From BMS3ABIN04 sp964553325 (lineage in GTDB: Bacteria > Bacteroidota > Ignavibacteria > Ignavibacteriales > Melioribacteraceae): a stretch of 64,000 bases of DNA. The position numbers and the translations under genes are program-made. Position 1 is the first letter of the stretch, and each line of letters begins with the position of its first letter. The DNA lies in contig CAZKKI010000080.1 of NCBI GenBank assembly GCA_964553325.1, positions 4,914 to 68,913 on the forward strand. Reading direction: 5' to 3'. The notes under the pieces were generated by a model that made no database searches, was not told where the DNA came from, and saw nothing but the letters and a program-made list of their open reading frames with translations. Below, one piece after another: positions 1 through 8,689 of this stretch.

Positions 1-3000
1 TCCATCTGCGGCATCATTATATCCAGCAAAACCAAATCCGGAACGGTCCTTTTCAAAATTTCAAGGCATTCCAAACCGTTCTTCGCATAAATTGCTTTAT
101 ACCCTAAACTGTTTATTATTTCCCCGATCGTATAAAGCGTATCCTCATCATCGTCAACAACAAGAATTGATTTAGTGTTATAATCCGATTTCGCCGAATC
201 TTTTTCATGTAAAATAATTTCCGCGGTTTCCGATGTAATAAAATATTCGCCCTCGGTTATTTGTTTATTTATGTTCAGACTGTCTCTTATTATTTTCAGA
301 ACATCCAAAGGATGCAATTTGTGTTGCTCGATTAACATTCGCAAATCTTCGTTTAATTTATTGCTCTCAAACTCATTAGGGCGGTGTTTAAATACAACAA
401 ATACACTTAAATATTTTTTCCGCTGAAGTTCATAGAGCAAATCGATTGTGTTAAATTGTGGATTCAGAATATCCACAATACACAATTGGGGTTGAACCGA
501 ACCGGCAATATCCAACGAGGCTTGCACTTCTTCCGAGAATGAAAATTCGAACTCCGTATAAGCTTTCTCATCAATTAATGTTTTAAGGTAAGCATCTCCG
601 ACAATCAAGATTTGTTTTAAGTTTTGTTTAAATTCGGGATTCACGATATACGAATTTATCATTTCTCTGAAATTGGAATCTTCGGTAAAATAATCCGAAA
701 ACGTTAAAGCAAAACCGGTATTTGCGGATTCGTCGATATCCGTTATCGCAACGGAAACGTTTTGCATGGAAAACGTTTTTTTCAAATCGTACAATAAATT
801 CCAAAGATTATTTTTAACTGAATTAAAATCGATTATCAATTCTTTTACATTTGCTTGTTTTATCTTTTGAATAAATTCCGGTTCCGATGTTGAAAATTCC
901 GTTTTAAAATCGTGCGCAGACAAATAATCGCCGATAAATTTTCTGGCATTTTCAAATTTGTTTAATATTACAACGGATTTTTCTTTTTTGTGGGATTCTT
1001 CCATTCCAATTACAATCCCGTTTTCAAGTTCGTTTTCCACAATATCCGGAATTTCAACACGGAAAGTTGAGCCTTCACCAAGTTTACTTTGAACTTCGAT
1101 TTTTCCATCGAATAATTCAACATACTTTTTACAAATCGTTAATCCCAAACCCGTTCCTTCATATTTTCGGTTCATTCCTTCTTCGGCCTGTCTAAACTCT
1201 TCGAAAACCGTATCAATATGCTCTTCCGCTATTCCGATACCGCTGTCTTTAACTTCAAATTTAAAATTTTTGTTGTTTGGTATTTCAATATATATTTTCA
1301 CAAATCCGGCATCGGTAAACTTTACGGCATTTCCTACGAGGTTATAAAAAATTTGCTCGAGTTTTGTTTTATCGGCATTCAACAAATAATTTTTGGGAGG
1401 ATTAACGGTAATTTCAAAGTGTAAATCTTTTTCTTGTACAAGCGGTTCTATAAGCTGATTCACTTCTTCCAAAAACTCGTTCAACGTAAATTTCCCTTTC
1501 TTTACTTCGATGTTGCCCGACTCAATTTTGGAAAACTCGAGAATGTTATTGATCAAATTCAGTAATTTTTTACTGTTCCGCAAAACAATTTTAAGTTTGT
1601 TTCTTATTTGTTCGGGAGTGGCGGAATCGGTAATAAGCAGTTCGGTTAAACCGATTATTGAATTTTGCGGGGTTCTGAGCTCGTGAGACATATTCGCCAA
1701 AAATTGGGCTTTTACTTTCGCAGATTCAACCGCTCGGCGCGTTTGCTTTTCCAATTCTTTTGCGTTCGCCTTCAACCGCTCGTGTAACTTTATTAATTCT
1801 TCGTTTTGCTCCGTTACCTTTTTATTTTTGAGATGATAAGCATCGTTTAATTTCTTTAGTTCTTTCACCAAATCTTTTAATTGCTTTAATGCTTTGGCAT
1901 TTGTAATTCCGATTGATAACTGTTCTTGTATATTTTCAAGATATTTATTTACGTTTTGTTCCGGTTCGCATTCCGATGCTAATTCAAGAATAGCAATAAC
2001 TTCGTTATTGTAAATAATAGGAAGAATTAAAATATATTTTATTTGAATTTCTGCCAGTCCGGTATTGATTACCGGAAAATTATGTGCGAATTTAAATTCG
2101 ACTTTTTTCTTTTCATTTATTGCGGTCGTGTATAAATCGATATTTTCACTTGCTTCGAATTGTCTGTTTCCGAAACCGTAGGAAGCGAGCATCTTAAAAG
2201 TGCCGGATTCAACCAAATACAATGCGCCGAAGTTAACCCCCGTAGTTTCAATTATTTTTTTCAAAGAAGCATCCGAAATTTCCGAGAGTGTAGGATTTTT
2301 ATTTATCAGCGCTAAAAATTCGGAGTAATCTTTTTCCTCTTTTTCTTTTTGTTTAAGTTGATCCAGCATACCGTTAAACGCTTCGCCCAATCGCCCCAAT
2401 TCGTCTTTGGATAAAATTTCAACTCTATGATCGAGCGAGCCGTCACGTATTTTCGAAACCGTCTCGTCAATCAAGGAAATTTGTTTTCTTATTTTGCCCG
2501 TAAACAGAAACACCAAGATTATGGAAAGCAAAACCCCCGCAACAAGAATTATCAGTACAAACAAACCCATTGTATAACGAAATTCGGCAATTTCTTTGGA
2601 CTTCGAAAAAATCAAGAAATCCAATTTCGAGTCGGTCGGGAAATTTGTAGGGACGTAATGCGTAGCCCAAAAATCCGTATCTTTTAATTCTTTTCCGATA
2701 ACCGTAAAATTATCTTCATCGCCAAGTTCTTTGGCTGCATTTATTATACCCAACAGCAGATTTTTGTTTTCTGCCGGATTCGAATATTCAACGGGAATTC
2801 CATTATTAATTAATGCAACGTCGGCTCTAATTCGTTTTGAAAGATCATTTAAGAATTCGGAAGAAACGTTTATACCGTAAAGTATTTTAAGCGAATCCAG
2901 TTTTTCAATTTTATAAATGATGCTCGGGTTATACGAAGTGAATTCTTTTATTTCATTTACTTTTAAATTTACACCGCTATTACGTTTAACGGTGGAATAT

Positions 3001-3296
3001 TTATTAATAATGCGATTGTTGTTATCGGTTACAACAATAAAATCCAACGAAGTGGAGTCTAGATTTATTTTTGAAAAATCGATGTTGTTTTTTTTTACTC
3101 TGCGGAATTCTTCATCAATTGTTTGCAGAGATTTTTGAAATGTAAAAATGAAATCGTTGGCGGAGTTTATCAGTTCTTTAGAATGTTGTTTTTGGAGCAG
3201 TTCTTTTGCTGAGGAATAAAAAATGAGAATTGAAGGAACGGAAATTAAAACAACAGCCGAGAATATAATAAGTAATAGTCTGACATTAATTTTCAT
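1..3296 (-). CDS. Hybrid sensor histidine kinase (C-terminus beyond the window edge)
   Basis: A membrane hybrid histidine kinase whose C-terminal end is cut by the left edge. Reading from the ATG at 3296: transmembrane helix (about residues 5-27), an external sensor region of about 210 residues, a second helix (about 240-262), HAMP, a GAF domain, a coiled coil, HisKA with H-box NMSHELRTP (about residue 534), and an ATPase domain with DSGIGI and GTGLGL. Two receiver-like segments without an acidic pocket follow, then a canonical receiver (ILVVDDDEDT, LVLLDIMMPQMD) that runs off the edge. The start overlaps the stop of the upstream receiver gene by 11 bases, so the two are probably translationally coupled. 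The position downstream of pilus genes suggests, but does not prove, a role in controlling that system. Confidence 0.9.
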   Translation of the reverse strand, partial: MKINVRLLLIIFSAVVLISVPSILIFYSSAKELLQKQHSKELINSANDFIFTFQKSLQTIDEEFRRVKKNNIDFSKINLDSTSLDFIVVTDNNNRIINKYSTVKRNSGVNLKVNEIKEFTSYNPSIIYKIEKLDSLKILYGINVSSEFLNDLSKRIRADVALINNGIPVEYSNPAENKNLLLGIINAAKELGDEDNFTVIGKELKDTDFWATHYVPTNFPTDSKLDFLIFSKSKEIAEFRYTMGLFVLIILVAGVLLSIILVFLFTGKIRKQISLIDETVSKIRDGSLDHRVEILSKDELGRLGEAFNGMLDQLKQKEKEEKDYSEFLALINKNPTLSEISDASLKKIIETTGVNFGALYLVESGTFKMLASYGFGNRQFEASENIDLYTTAINEKKKVEFKFAHNFPVINTGLAEIQIKYILILPIIYNNEVIAILELASECEPEQNVNKYLENIQEQLSIGITNAKALKQLKDLVKELKKLNDAYHLKNKKVTEQNEELIKLHERLKANAKELEKQTRRAVESAKVKAQFLANMSHELRTPQNSIIGLTELLITDSATPEQIRNKLKIVLRNSKKLLNLINNILEFSKIESGNIEVKKGKFTLNEFLEEVNQLIEPLVQEKDLHFEITVNPPKNYLLNADKTKLEQIFYNLVGNAVKFTDAGFVKIYIEIPNNKNFKFEVKDSGIGIAEEHIDTVFEEFRQAEEGMNRKYEGTGLGLTICKKYVELFDGKIEVQSKLGEGSTFRVEIPDIVENELENGIVIGMEESHKKEKSVVILNKFENARKFIGDYLSAHDFKTEFSTSEPEFIQKIKQANVKELIIDFNSVKNNLWNLLYDLKKTFSMQNVSVAITDIDESANTGFALTFSDYFTEDSNFREMINSYIVNPEFKQNLKQILIVGDAYLKTLIDEKAYTEFEFSFSEEVQASLDIAGSVQPQLCIVDILNPQFNTIDLLYELQRKKYLSVFVVFKHRPNEFESNKLNEDLRMLIEQHKLHPLDVLKIIRDSLNINKQITEGEYFITSETAEIILHEKDSAKSDYNTKSILVVDDDEDTLYTIGEIINSLGYKAIYAKNGLECLEILKRTVPDLVLLDIMMPQM

Positions 3297-3663
3297 ATTC
3301 TTCTTTTTGTAAAACTTTTCTCATGGCTATTATGAGCTCATCGAGATCATAAGGTTTATTAATAAAATCGGCAGCTCCCAGTTTTGCCGCTTCAATTGCG
3401 CTTTTAACATCGGCATAAGCAGTAAGCACAATAACTTTTACGTTAATATTATCCTCGTTAAGTTTTTTCAGAACATAAAAACCGTCTTTATCCGGCATTA
3501 CCAAATCCAACAGGATCAAATCCACTTTGTTATTTTTCAAATATTCAAACGCTCTGTCGGCATTTGTTACATAGTGTGTATCATAACCTATTTCGTTCAG
3601 TTCTTCGGAGAGAACCGTGCAAAGATTAATATCGTCGTCAACAATTAGAATTTTTTCCATCAT
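3286..3663 (-). CDS. Single-domain response regulator (CheY-like receiver)
   Basis: A 125-residue protein that is only a receiver domain. It has the acidic pocket (ILIVDDD near residue 6), the phosphoacceptor aspartate in LILLDLVMP (about residue 53), the switch threonine in VLTAYAD and the conserved lysine in FINKPYD. With no output domain it must act through protein contacts, as CheY or Spo0F do. It overlaps the secretin gene upstream by 4 bases and the hybrid kinase downstream by 11 bases, so it belongs to the pilus transcription unit. A role as phosphorelay intermediate or motility switch is inference from position. Confidence 0.92.
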   Translation of the reverse strand: MMEKILIVDDDINLCTVLSEELNEIGYDTHYVTNADRAFEYLKNNKVDLILLDLVMPDKDGFYVLKKLNEDNINVKVIVLTAYADVKSAIEAAKLGAADFINKPYDLDELIIAMRKVLQKEEYEN

Positions 3664-4895
3664 TTGTTTTCCTTTAATTCTTTGAATGCTTCGGATTTAT
3701 AAAATTCCAAATCTTTATGGTCTTTCAAGATTTGTTTCTTAATTAAATCTTCCCGTTTTTTCGCAACTCTTTCTTTAAGAGTTGGGACTATATTAGCTTT
3801 CAACAGAATTATAACTTCTTTTTTGTTTACTTGTTTTTGATCGTACCCTGTTAAATATCTGATACCGAACACCCACCAAGGCAAATCTTTCAAGAATGGA
3901 ATTCCGCGTCTGATGGTGGTTTCTTCGTTTACGAATAAACCGCCAATTACAACTTCTTCACCGTTTAACATGAGTACATCGGTTTCGACAGTTGCCTTTT
4001 TAATTTCCGTACTAACGATATCGGGAATTGCGGAACTTCTTTCCACTTTGACTTTTAACAGAACGAAATCGATTCCTTCTTCAGTGTATATATGCGGAGT
4101 TACCTCAATAATTGTACCAGTAGGGTAAAATATATCTATGATATTTCCAGCAAAATCGCGTTGTTTTATCGATATATCCGAACCGATTTGTATCTTACCT
4201 TTCATACCGTCTCGAACTGTAACATTCGGCTTTGCAATAATTTCGCCCAAGTTTTCCGTTTCAAAGAATTTTAATATTCCCGTAGCGGTACCGTCGAAGT
4301 CGCCTATGTTAAATTCATTCTCGCTTTTCAGAGTAAATTCCGGCGCTTTAATTTCGTTTCCCGTTCCTTGATTCTCTTTCCCTTCGGTAAATGAAATTAA
4401 ACCGGAACCGATAGAAATACCGTTTTTAGTAAACAAAGCTTCCCAGTTAATTCCTCGTTCTCGCATTTCTTTAACATTGGCTTCGAAAAATACGGCTTGG
4501 ATATTTACTTCGCGGGTGGTAACCGGAGCATAGACATCCGCCGACAGATCTGCTGTTTTATTAAATTTTTTCTTTACTACAATAACATCTTCTTTTTCTT
4601 CGTATTTGAGATCGTTGTACTGAACAATTATAGTCAAAGCCTTCATATACGGCATTTTTTCTATTTTAATACCGATCGGTGTTGTAAGTTCGACCGTTGA
4701 AACGATTTTCTTCCCTGTTAATTTTTCGCTCACTTTACTGAGGACTTCAATAGCTTTATTAAACGGAGTTGTTTCCGCAATCGTTACGATTTCTTCGGGG
4801 TTCACATAACCGCTTAATTGTTTTTCGAGTTGTCTTTGAGCGATTAACGGCGTTGATAAAATAATTACTGCGAGAAAAATTATTATTGATTTCAT
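3660..4895 (-). CDS. Short secretin (PilQ/GspD-like outer-membrane channel)
   Basis: A secretin-family outer-membrane channel for a type IV pilus or type II secretion-like machine. It has a signal peptide (about residues 1-19, ending IAQ), an STN/N0-like domain at about residues 40-110, and the secretin core from about 125 to 385. The core includes VNIQAVFFEANVKEM, the beta-lip region TGTIIEVTPHIYTEEGIDF, and NGEEVVIGGLF followed by GIPFLKDLPWW, the usual secretin signature. At 411 residues it is much shorter than a typical PilQ, with few N-domains and no AMIN domain. It sits directly after the PilO/P-like gene (4-base overlap), the expected order in pilMNOPQ clusters. Confidence 0.87.
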   Translation of the reverse strand: MKSIIIFLAVIILSTPLIAQRQLEKQLSGYVNPEEIVTIAETTPFNKAIEVLSKVSEKLTGKKIVSTVELTTPIGIKIEKMPYMKALTIIVQYNDLKYEEKEDVIVVKKKFNKTADLSADVYAPVTTREVNIQAVFFEANVKEMRERGINWEALFTKNGISIGSGLISFTEGKENQGTGNEIKAPEFTLKSENEFNIGDFDGTATGILKFFETENLGEIIAKPNVTVRDGMKGKIQIGSDISIKQRDFAGNIIDIFYPTGTIIEVTPHIYTEEGIDFVLLKVKVERSSAIPDIVSTEIKKATVETDVLMLNGEEVVIGGLFVNEETTIRRGIPFLKDLPWWVFGIRYLTGYDQKQVNKKEVIILLKANIVPTLKERVAKKREDLIKKQILKDHKDLEFYKSEAFKELKENK

Positions 4896-5785
4896 TTTTT
4901 ACTCTTTGGTTTTTGTTCGTTTTCCAATGTGAGTGTTACTTTTTCTATAATTCCACCTTTGTTAAGAATAAAGTGGACCTCGTTTTTATCAAAATCTATT
5001 TTGGTTAAGTAACCGAGATAAACTTCATCGCCTTCCCATAATAAATATGTATTTCCGTCAGCATCCGAAAGGAATGCACCGTCGGGAACCAATGCCAATA
5101 GACGGGCTGTTTGTACATCCAACAAATGTTCCGTATTTGGCGGAATTTCATTTCTTATCAACGGATAAAATATATTATAAATGGGATTCGGGCGCAGTCT
5201 GTTTTCTTTAATTTGCGAAGTTGCAAATCTGTCGTTATCCGCAAAATATACATGCACAATCATATTAAACGATACGAGATAATGAGGTACATCTTCATCG
5301 TCCACTTCAACGAAGTTTGTCATTTTCAATTTTTTAATTTTCTTTAGTTGTTTACTTTCTTCAATTGCATAAATCAATCTGTAAATGTCGTTAAATTCGG
5401 CAGTTCCGTTAAGTTTGTATATATACGTATAAAATTCATTAGCCTTTTCCTTTTTTACGTATTCGACGTTCAATTTAGAAAACGGTGAAAAGTTTCTTGT
5501 AACCTTGTTAATAAAGTTGTAAAAACTAATCTGGCTTAAATTCATCGGAATATTAAATTTCCTCATCGCCAACACGGAATCGAATTCCGCTGCTTTCTTT
5601 TTGACGGATTCAAGTTGAAGTTTAAGATCATCCGAATTAACTGCTTTTACACGAATATCTTCAAGTTTTTTATCGATTTCGGCAATTTTATCTTCTTGAA
5701 TCCAAAAAGCATAAATTCCGCCGCCGATAACAATCAGAAGCAAAATTACCAACAACAGTAAAGTATTTCTTAATTTACGGTCCAT
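4892..5785 (-). CDS. PilO-like inner-membrane alignment protein with PilP-like C-terminus
   Basis: A 297-residue bitopic protein with one transmembrane helix (about residues 8-28), then a coiled coil and a ferredoxin-like periplasmic domain of PilO type (about 80-185). The last 80 residues (ARLLALVPDGAFL through GDEVYLGYLTKIDF) resemble the small beta-domain of PilP, which touches the secretin. This would make it a PilO-PilP composite, matching the absence of a separate pilP gene. It overlaps the pilMN-like gene by 11 bases and the secretin gene by 4 bases. The assignment rests on architecture and gene order; sequence similarity in this family is low. Confidence 0.7.
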   Translation of the reverse strand: MDRKLRNTLLLLVILLLIVIGGGIYAFWIQEDKIAEIDKKLEDIRVKAVNSDDLKLQLESVKKKAAEFDSVLAMRKFNIPMNLSQISFYNFINKVTRNFSPFSKLNVEYVKKEKANEFYTYIYKLNGTAEFNDIYRLIYAIEESKQLKKIKKLKMTNFVEVDDEDVPHYLVSFNMIVHVYFADNDRFATSQIKENRLRPNPIYNIFYPLIRNEIPPNTEHLLDVQTARLLALVPDGAFLSDADGNTYLLWEGDEVYLGYLTKIDFDKNEVHFILNKGGIIEKVTLTLENEQKPKSKK

Positions 5786-7340
5786 TCTTCTTTACCATTT
5801 CGTTATTTAATTTGAATTGTAAGACGTAAGCATAAGCATCTTTTTCTCTCAGTTGATCATGCTTAATGCTTTGAAGTAAAGAAGACTTGTTGTAATCAGC
5901 AAACTCGGTTAAAACCGGTTTGGAAAGAGTATAGCCTTCAACTTTTACTTCGTCTTTACCGACCGATTCCATTTTAGTAATCCAGAAGTTTCTTCGCCTT
6001 TCCATAAAATCGGCAATTTTCAACAGCGATTTATTCCAAATTTCGGTTCCTGCCGTAGCGGAATCGAGAATTTCCTGAGTTTTATCGAATTCGGCTATTC
6101 TATTTGAATATTTTATGATTTCGTTAGTAAGTGCTTCATTCTCGTTCCATATTTTTGTCAATCTTTCAAGTTCCTTTTCTTTGTCGCTAATCATTTTTAC
6201 GTTGCTTAAAATCGTAAAAGTAAAGTAAAATGCCGCTGCGAAGATTAACGGAAGAATAATATAACTGTGCCAACCGAATTGCAATACTTTTTGATTTTCG
6301 TGGATATAGCGGGGCAAAATATTAATGCCGCGGTACCCTTTGGTTGTTTTTTCTTCGAAATATTCCAACCCGGCTGCCAACGGAATAGCAAAGGACGATA
6401 AGTTGTTTTTTATATTTGCATCAACATCGCTGGTATCAACATTTTTAAATACCAGTTCACTAACATCCGCTTCGGGGAACGTTCCGTAAAAAGATAAAAT
6501 CAAATTCTCCGAATTATCTTCACCGCACAATATTACTTTATCGAGGCGCGGAATATTACCGTTTTCCATTTCAAGGAGTATCTTGGAAAAATACACATCA
6601 TAAGTATGAAGATTTTGCGTTCCAACATCCAAAGTCGAACCTATATGTACAAGGTTGTTTCCTTTGAGGAAAATCAATTTACTATAATCTTTCCCCGTAT
6701 ATAGAATGAGCGTATAATCTTCGGGAAAAAATTTGTTTGTTTTCGCCACATAATGAGCCAATGCGGTTTCGGCATTTTTGATGGTAGGAATTTTATAATA
6801 TCTTCTGTTGTTGTAAGCAGCTAACGAGTTAACCGTATTGACGCATGAATTCTCGCCTTGAATAAATACCGCAAAAAAAGTACCTTCTTCCAATTCAATA
6901 AAATCTATATAATCTTCGCGTACCGTAATATTCTTCGTACGGTTTATATCTTCAATAATGGCTTTTAATAATTTCTTTCTGTCTTTTTCTTTCTGTCCCT
7001 CGTAAATATGATAATTAACGACCGGTTCGGTTAAAATCGGAATAAATTCGCTTTTACTGAGTTCGAAATCTTTTAATGCCGAAGCGATATAAGCAACATC
7101 GCTAGTATCAACATTAGTTTCACCTTCGTCAATCTGACCGATATCTTCGAAAGCCAAATCATCGGAAAGATCATCGATATTAAACGAATTTCCACCATCA
7201 TTCGATTCGGATGGCATTGATTCCGATTGGGACATACTGACTGAAAAGGCTTTGTCGACTTTTACACCTTCTTTGGTTTTGGTTAAAACAACAACCTTGG
7301 TGTCGCTGCCTTCACATGAAATACATACGATTGGTTTCAT
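5775..7340 (-). CDS. PilM-PilN-like fusion, type IV pilus assembly
   Basis: A 521-residue protein that appears to join the cytoplasmic PilM/GspL actin-like domain to a PilN-like membrane domain. The N-terminal 340 residues begin PIVCISCEGSDTKVVVL, like the first strand of an actin-fold ATPase. They contain an acidic, probably disordered insertion at about residues 38-80 and end with an FAIPLAAGLEYF segment typical of PilM. A single transmembrane helix lies at about 354-376, followed by a coiled coil and a PilN-like periplasmic domain. It lies between pilT and the PilO-like gene. The fusion call is inferred from domain order; classical ATP-binding motifs look degenerate. Confidence 0.7.
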   Translation of the reverse strand: MKPIVCISCEGSDTKVVVLTKTKEGVKVDKAFSVSMSQSESMPSESNDGGNSFNIDDLSDDLAFEDIGQIDEGETNVDTSDVAYIASALKDFELSKSEFIPILTEPVVNYHIYEGQKEKDRKKLLKAIIEDINRTKNITVREDYIDFIELEEGTFFAVFIQGENSCVNTVNSLAAYNNRRYYKIPTIKNAETALAHYVAKTNKFFPEDYTLILYTGKDYSKLIFLKGNNLVHIGSTLDVGTQNLHTYDVYFSKILLEMENGNIPRLDKVILCGEDNSENLILSFYGTFPEADVSELVFKNVDTSDVDANIKNNLSSFAIPLAAGLEYFEEKTTKGYRGINILPRYIHENQKVLQFGWHSYIILPLIFAAAFYFTFTILSNVKMISDKEKELERLTKIWNENEALTNEIIKYSNRIAEFDKTQEILDSATAGTEIWNKSLLKIADFMERRRNFWITKMESVGKDEVKVEGYTLSKPVLTEFADYNKSSLLQSIKHDQLREKDAYAYVLQFKLNNEMVKKNGP

Positions 7341-7343
7341 TGA

Positions 7344-8570
7344 TTAAACCGCTTTTAATAATTGGCGTATTCTTGTTTTATTGTTTGCGTAGGCAATCAC
7401 GCTTTCTTTCGAGATTTTTCTTTGTTGGTATAACCTTAATAAATCTTGTTCCATTGTAATCATACCGAGGTGCCCGGATTGATTAATCATCATATAAATT
7501 TCACTTGTGTTGTTATTTTTAATTGCAGCTTTCACGCTTGGAGTAACAACCAACACTTCTTTTGCAAGAACCAGTTTTCCATCGAGACCCGGAACTAATT
7601 TTTGCGAGACAACGGAAATAAGAACATCCGCCAGACGCATACGAACACGTTCTTGTTCTGCAGGATTAACTTCCGCAATTATTCTATCGATTGATTCAAC
7701 GGCGCTTGAAGTATGCAGTGTGGAAAAAACTTTGTGCCCCGTATCGGTAACCTCCAAAGCGGCCATAATCGTATCCGGATCGCGCATCTCACCAATCACA
7801 ATTATATCGGGATCTTGCCTTAGCGATTGAACAACACCCTCTTGAAACGATAAAACATCCCTACCAACTTCCCGATGTTTGATTATAGAAACTTTTGATT
7901 TATGAACATATTCAACCGGAGAAGCTATAATTACAATATGAGCCGGGTCAAACTGATTATGATAATCTATTATTGCATCCAAGGTGGTTGATTTACCCGA
8001 ACCCGTAATTCCGGTAATTAATGTTAGCCCGAATTTAATATGAGAGTGACTCATTACCTTAATCGCTTGAGGATGGAATCCGAGAGATTCCAGAGGGCGT
8101 AGTTTCGAAGAAATAGCTCTCATGTTTAAGGTCAGGGAGTCAAGTTCGAAATAACTATCCGCACGAAAACGTATATCGGCATTTTCTTTTACATAACGGA
8201 AAGAATAACTGAAATCGAGATTTCTACTTACCAGCAAATGCCGTCTTTGATTCACATTCAACAACGAAACTATAAGAGCCGTTGCTTCGTCGGTAGTAAA
8301 TTGAGGAAGATCTTGCACTCTTTCTTTTCTACCGTGAATTCTAAACCAAACAAAATTTCCCGTACCGTGGCCGCCAAGTTCAATATCCGAAGCATCCCGT
8401 TCGACCATTGTTTCAAGTATAAAATTCATGAGTTTAATCAGTTCTATGCGTTCTTCGTTGGAGAGTTCGTCGATGTGATCAATAATATAGTTAACCCGTT
8501 CCGGTCCCATAACAGATGGCGGGATCTGCTTTGTAAATCTCGCAAGGATAGCCTTGGCATCGTTTAGCAT
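7344..8570 (-). CDS. pilT: PilT-family retraction ATPase
   Basis: A secretion/pilus ATPase of the PilT subfamily, which powers pilus retraction by depolymerising pilin. Visible motifs are Walker A GITGSGKST (residues 187-195), an Asp box, Walker B DPDIIVIGEMRD (about 253-264) and the His box STLHTS (about 283-288). The 408-residue length is a little longer than E. coli-type PilT because of an N-terminal helical extension of about 55 residues. It lies 3 bases upstream of the PilM-like gene and 119 bases downstream of pilB. Carrying both PilB and PilT favours a retractile pilus over a plain type II secretion system. Confidence 0.88.
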   Translation of the reverse strand: MLNDAKAILARFTKQIPPSVMGPERVNYIIDHIDELSNEERIELIKLMNFILETMVERDASDIELGGHGTGNFVWFRIHGRKERVQDLPQFTTDEATALIVSLLNVNQRRHLLVSRNLDFSYSFRYVKENADIRFRADSYFELDSLTLNMRAISSKLRPLESLGFHPQAIKVMSHSHIKFGLTLITGITGSGKSTTLDAIIDYHNQFDPAHIVIIASPVEYVHKSKVSIIKHREVGRDVLSFQEGVVQSLRQDPDIIVIGEMRDPDTIMAALEVTDTGHKVFSTLHTSSAVESIDRIIAEVNPAEQERVRMRLADVLISVVSQKLVPGLDGKLVLAKEVLVVTPSVKAAIKNNNTSEIYMMINQSGHLGMITMEQDLLRLYQQRKISKESVIAYANNKTRIRQLLKAV

Positions 8571-8689
8571 ATAAATTGCTTATTTATTTATATTATTATC
8601 GAAAAATATATAAAAAAATTTAATAAGAAATGAAAAAAAAGCTAAATATTTATAAATGCACAAATTAAACAAAAAAGTTAAAGAATTGC

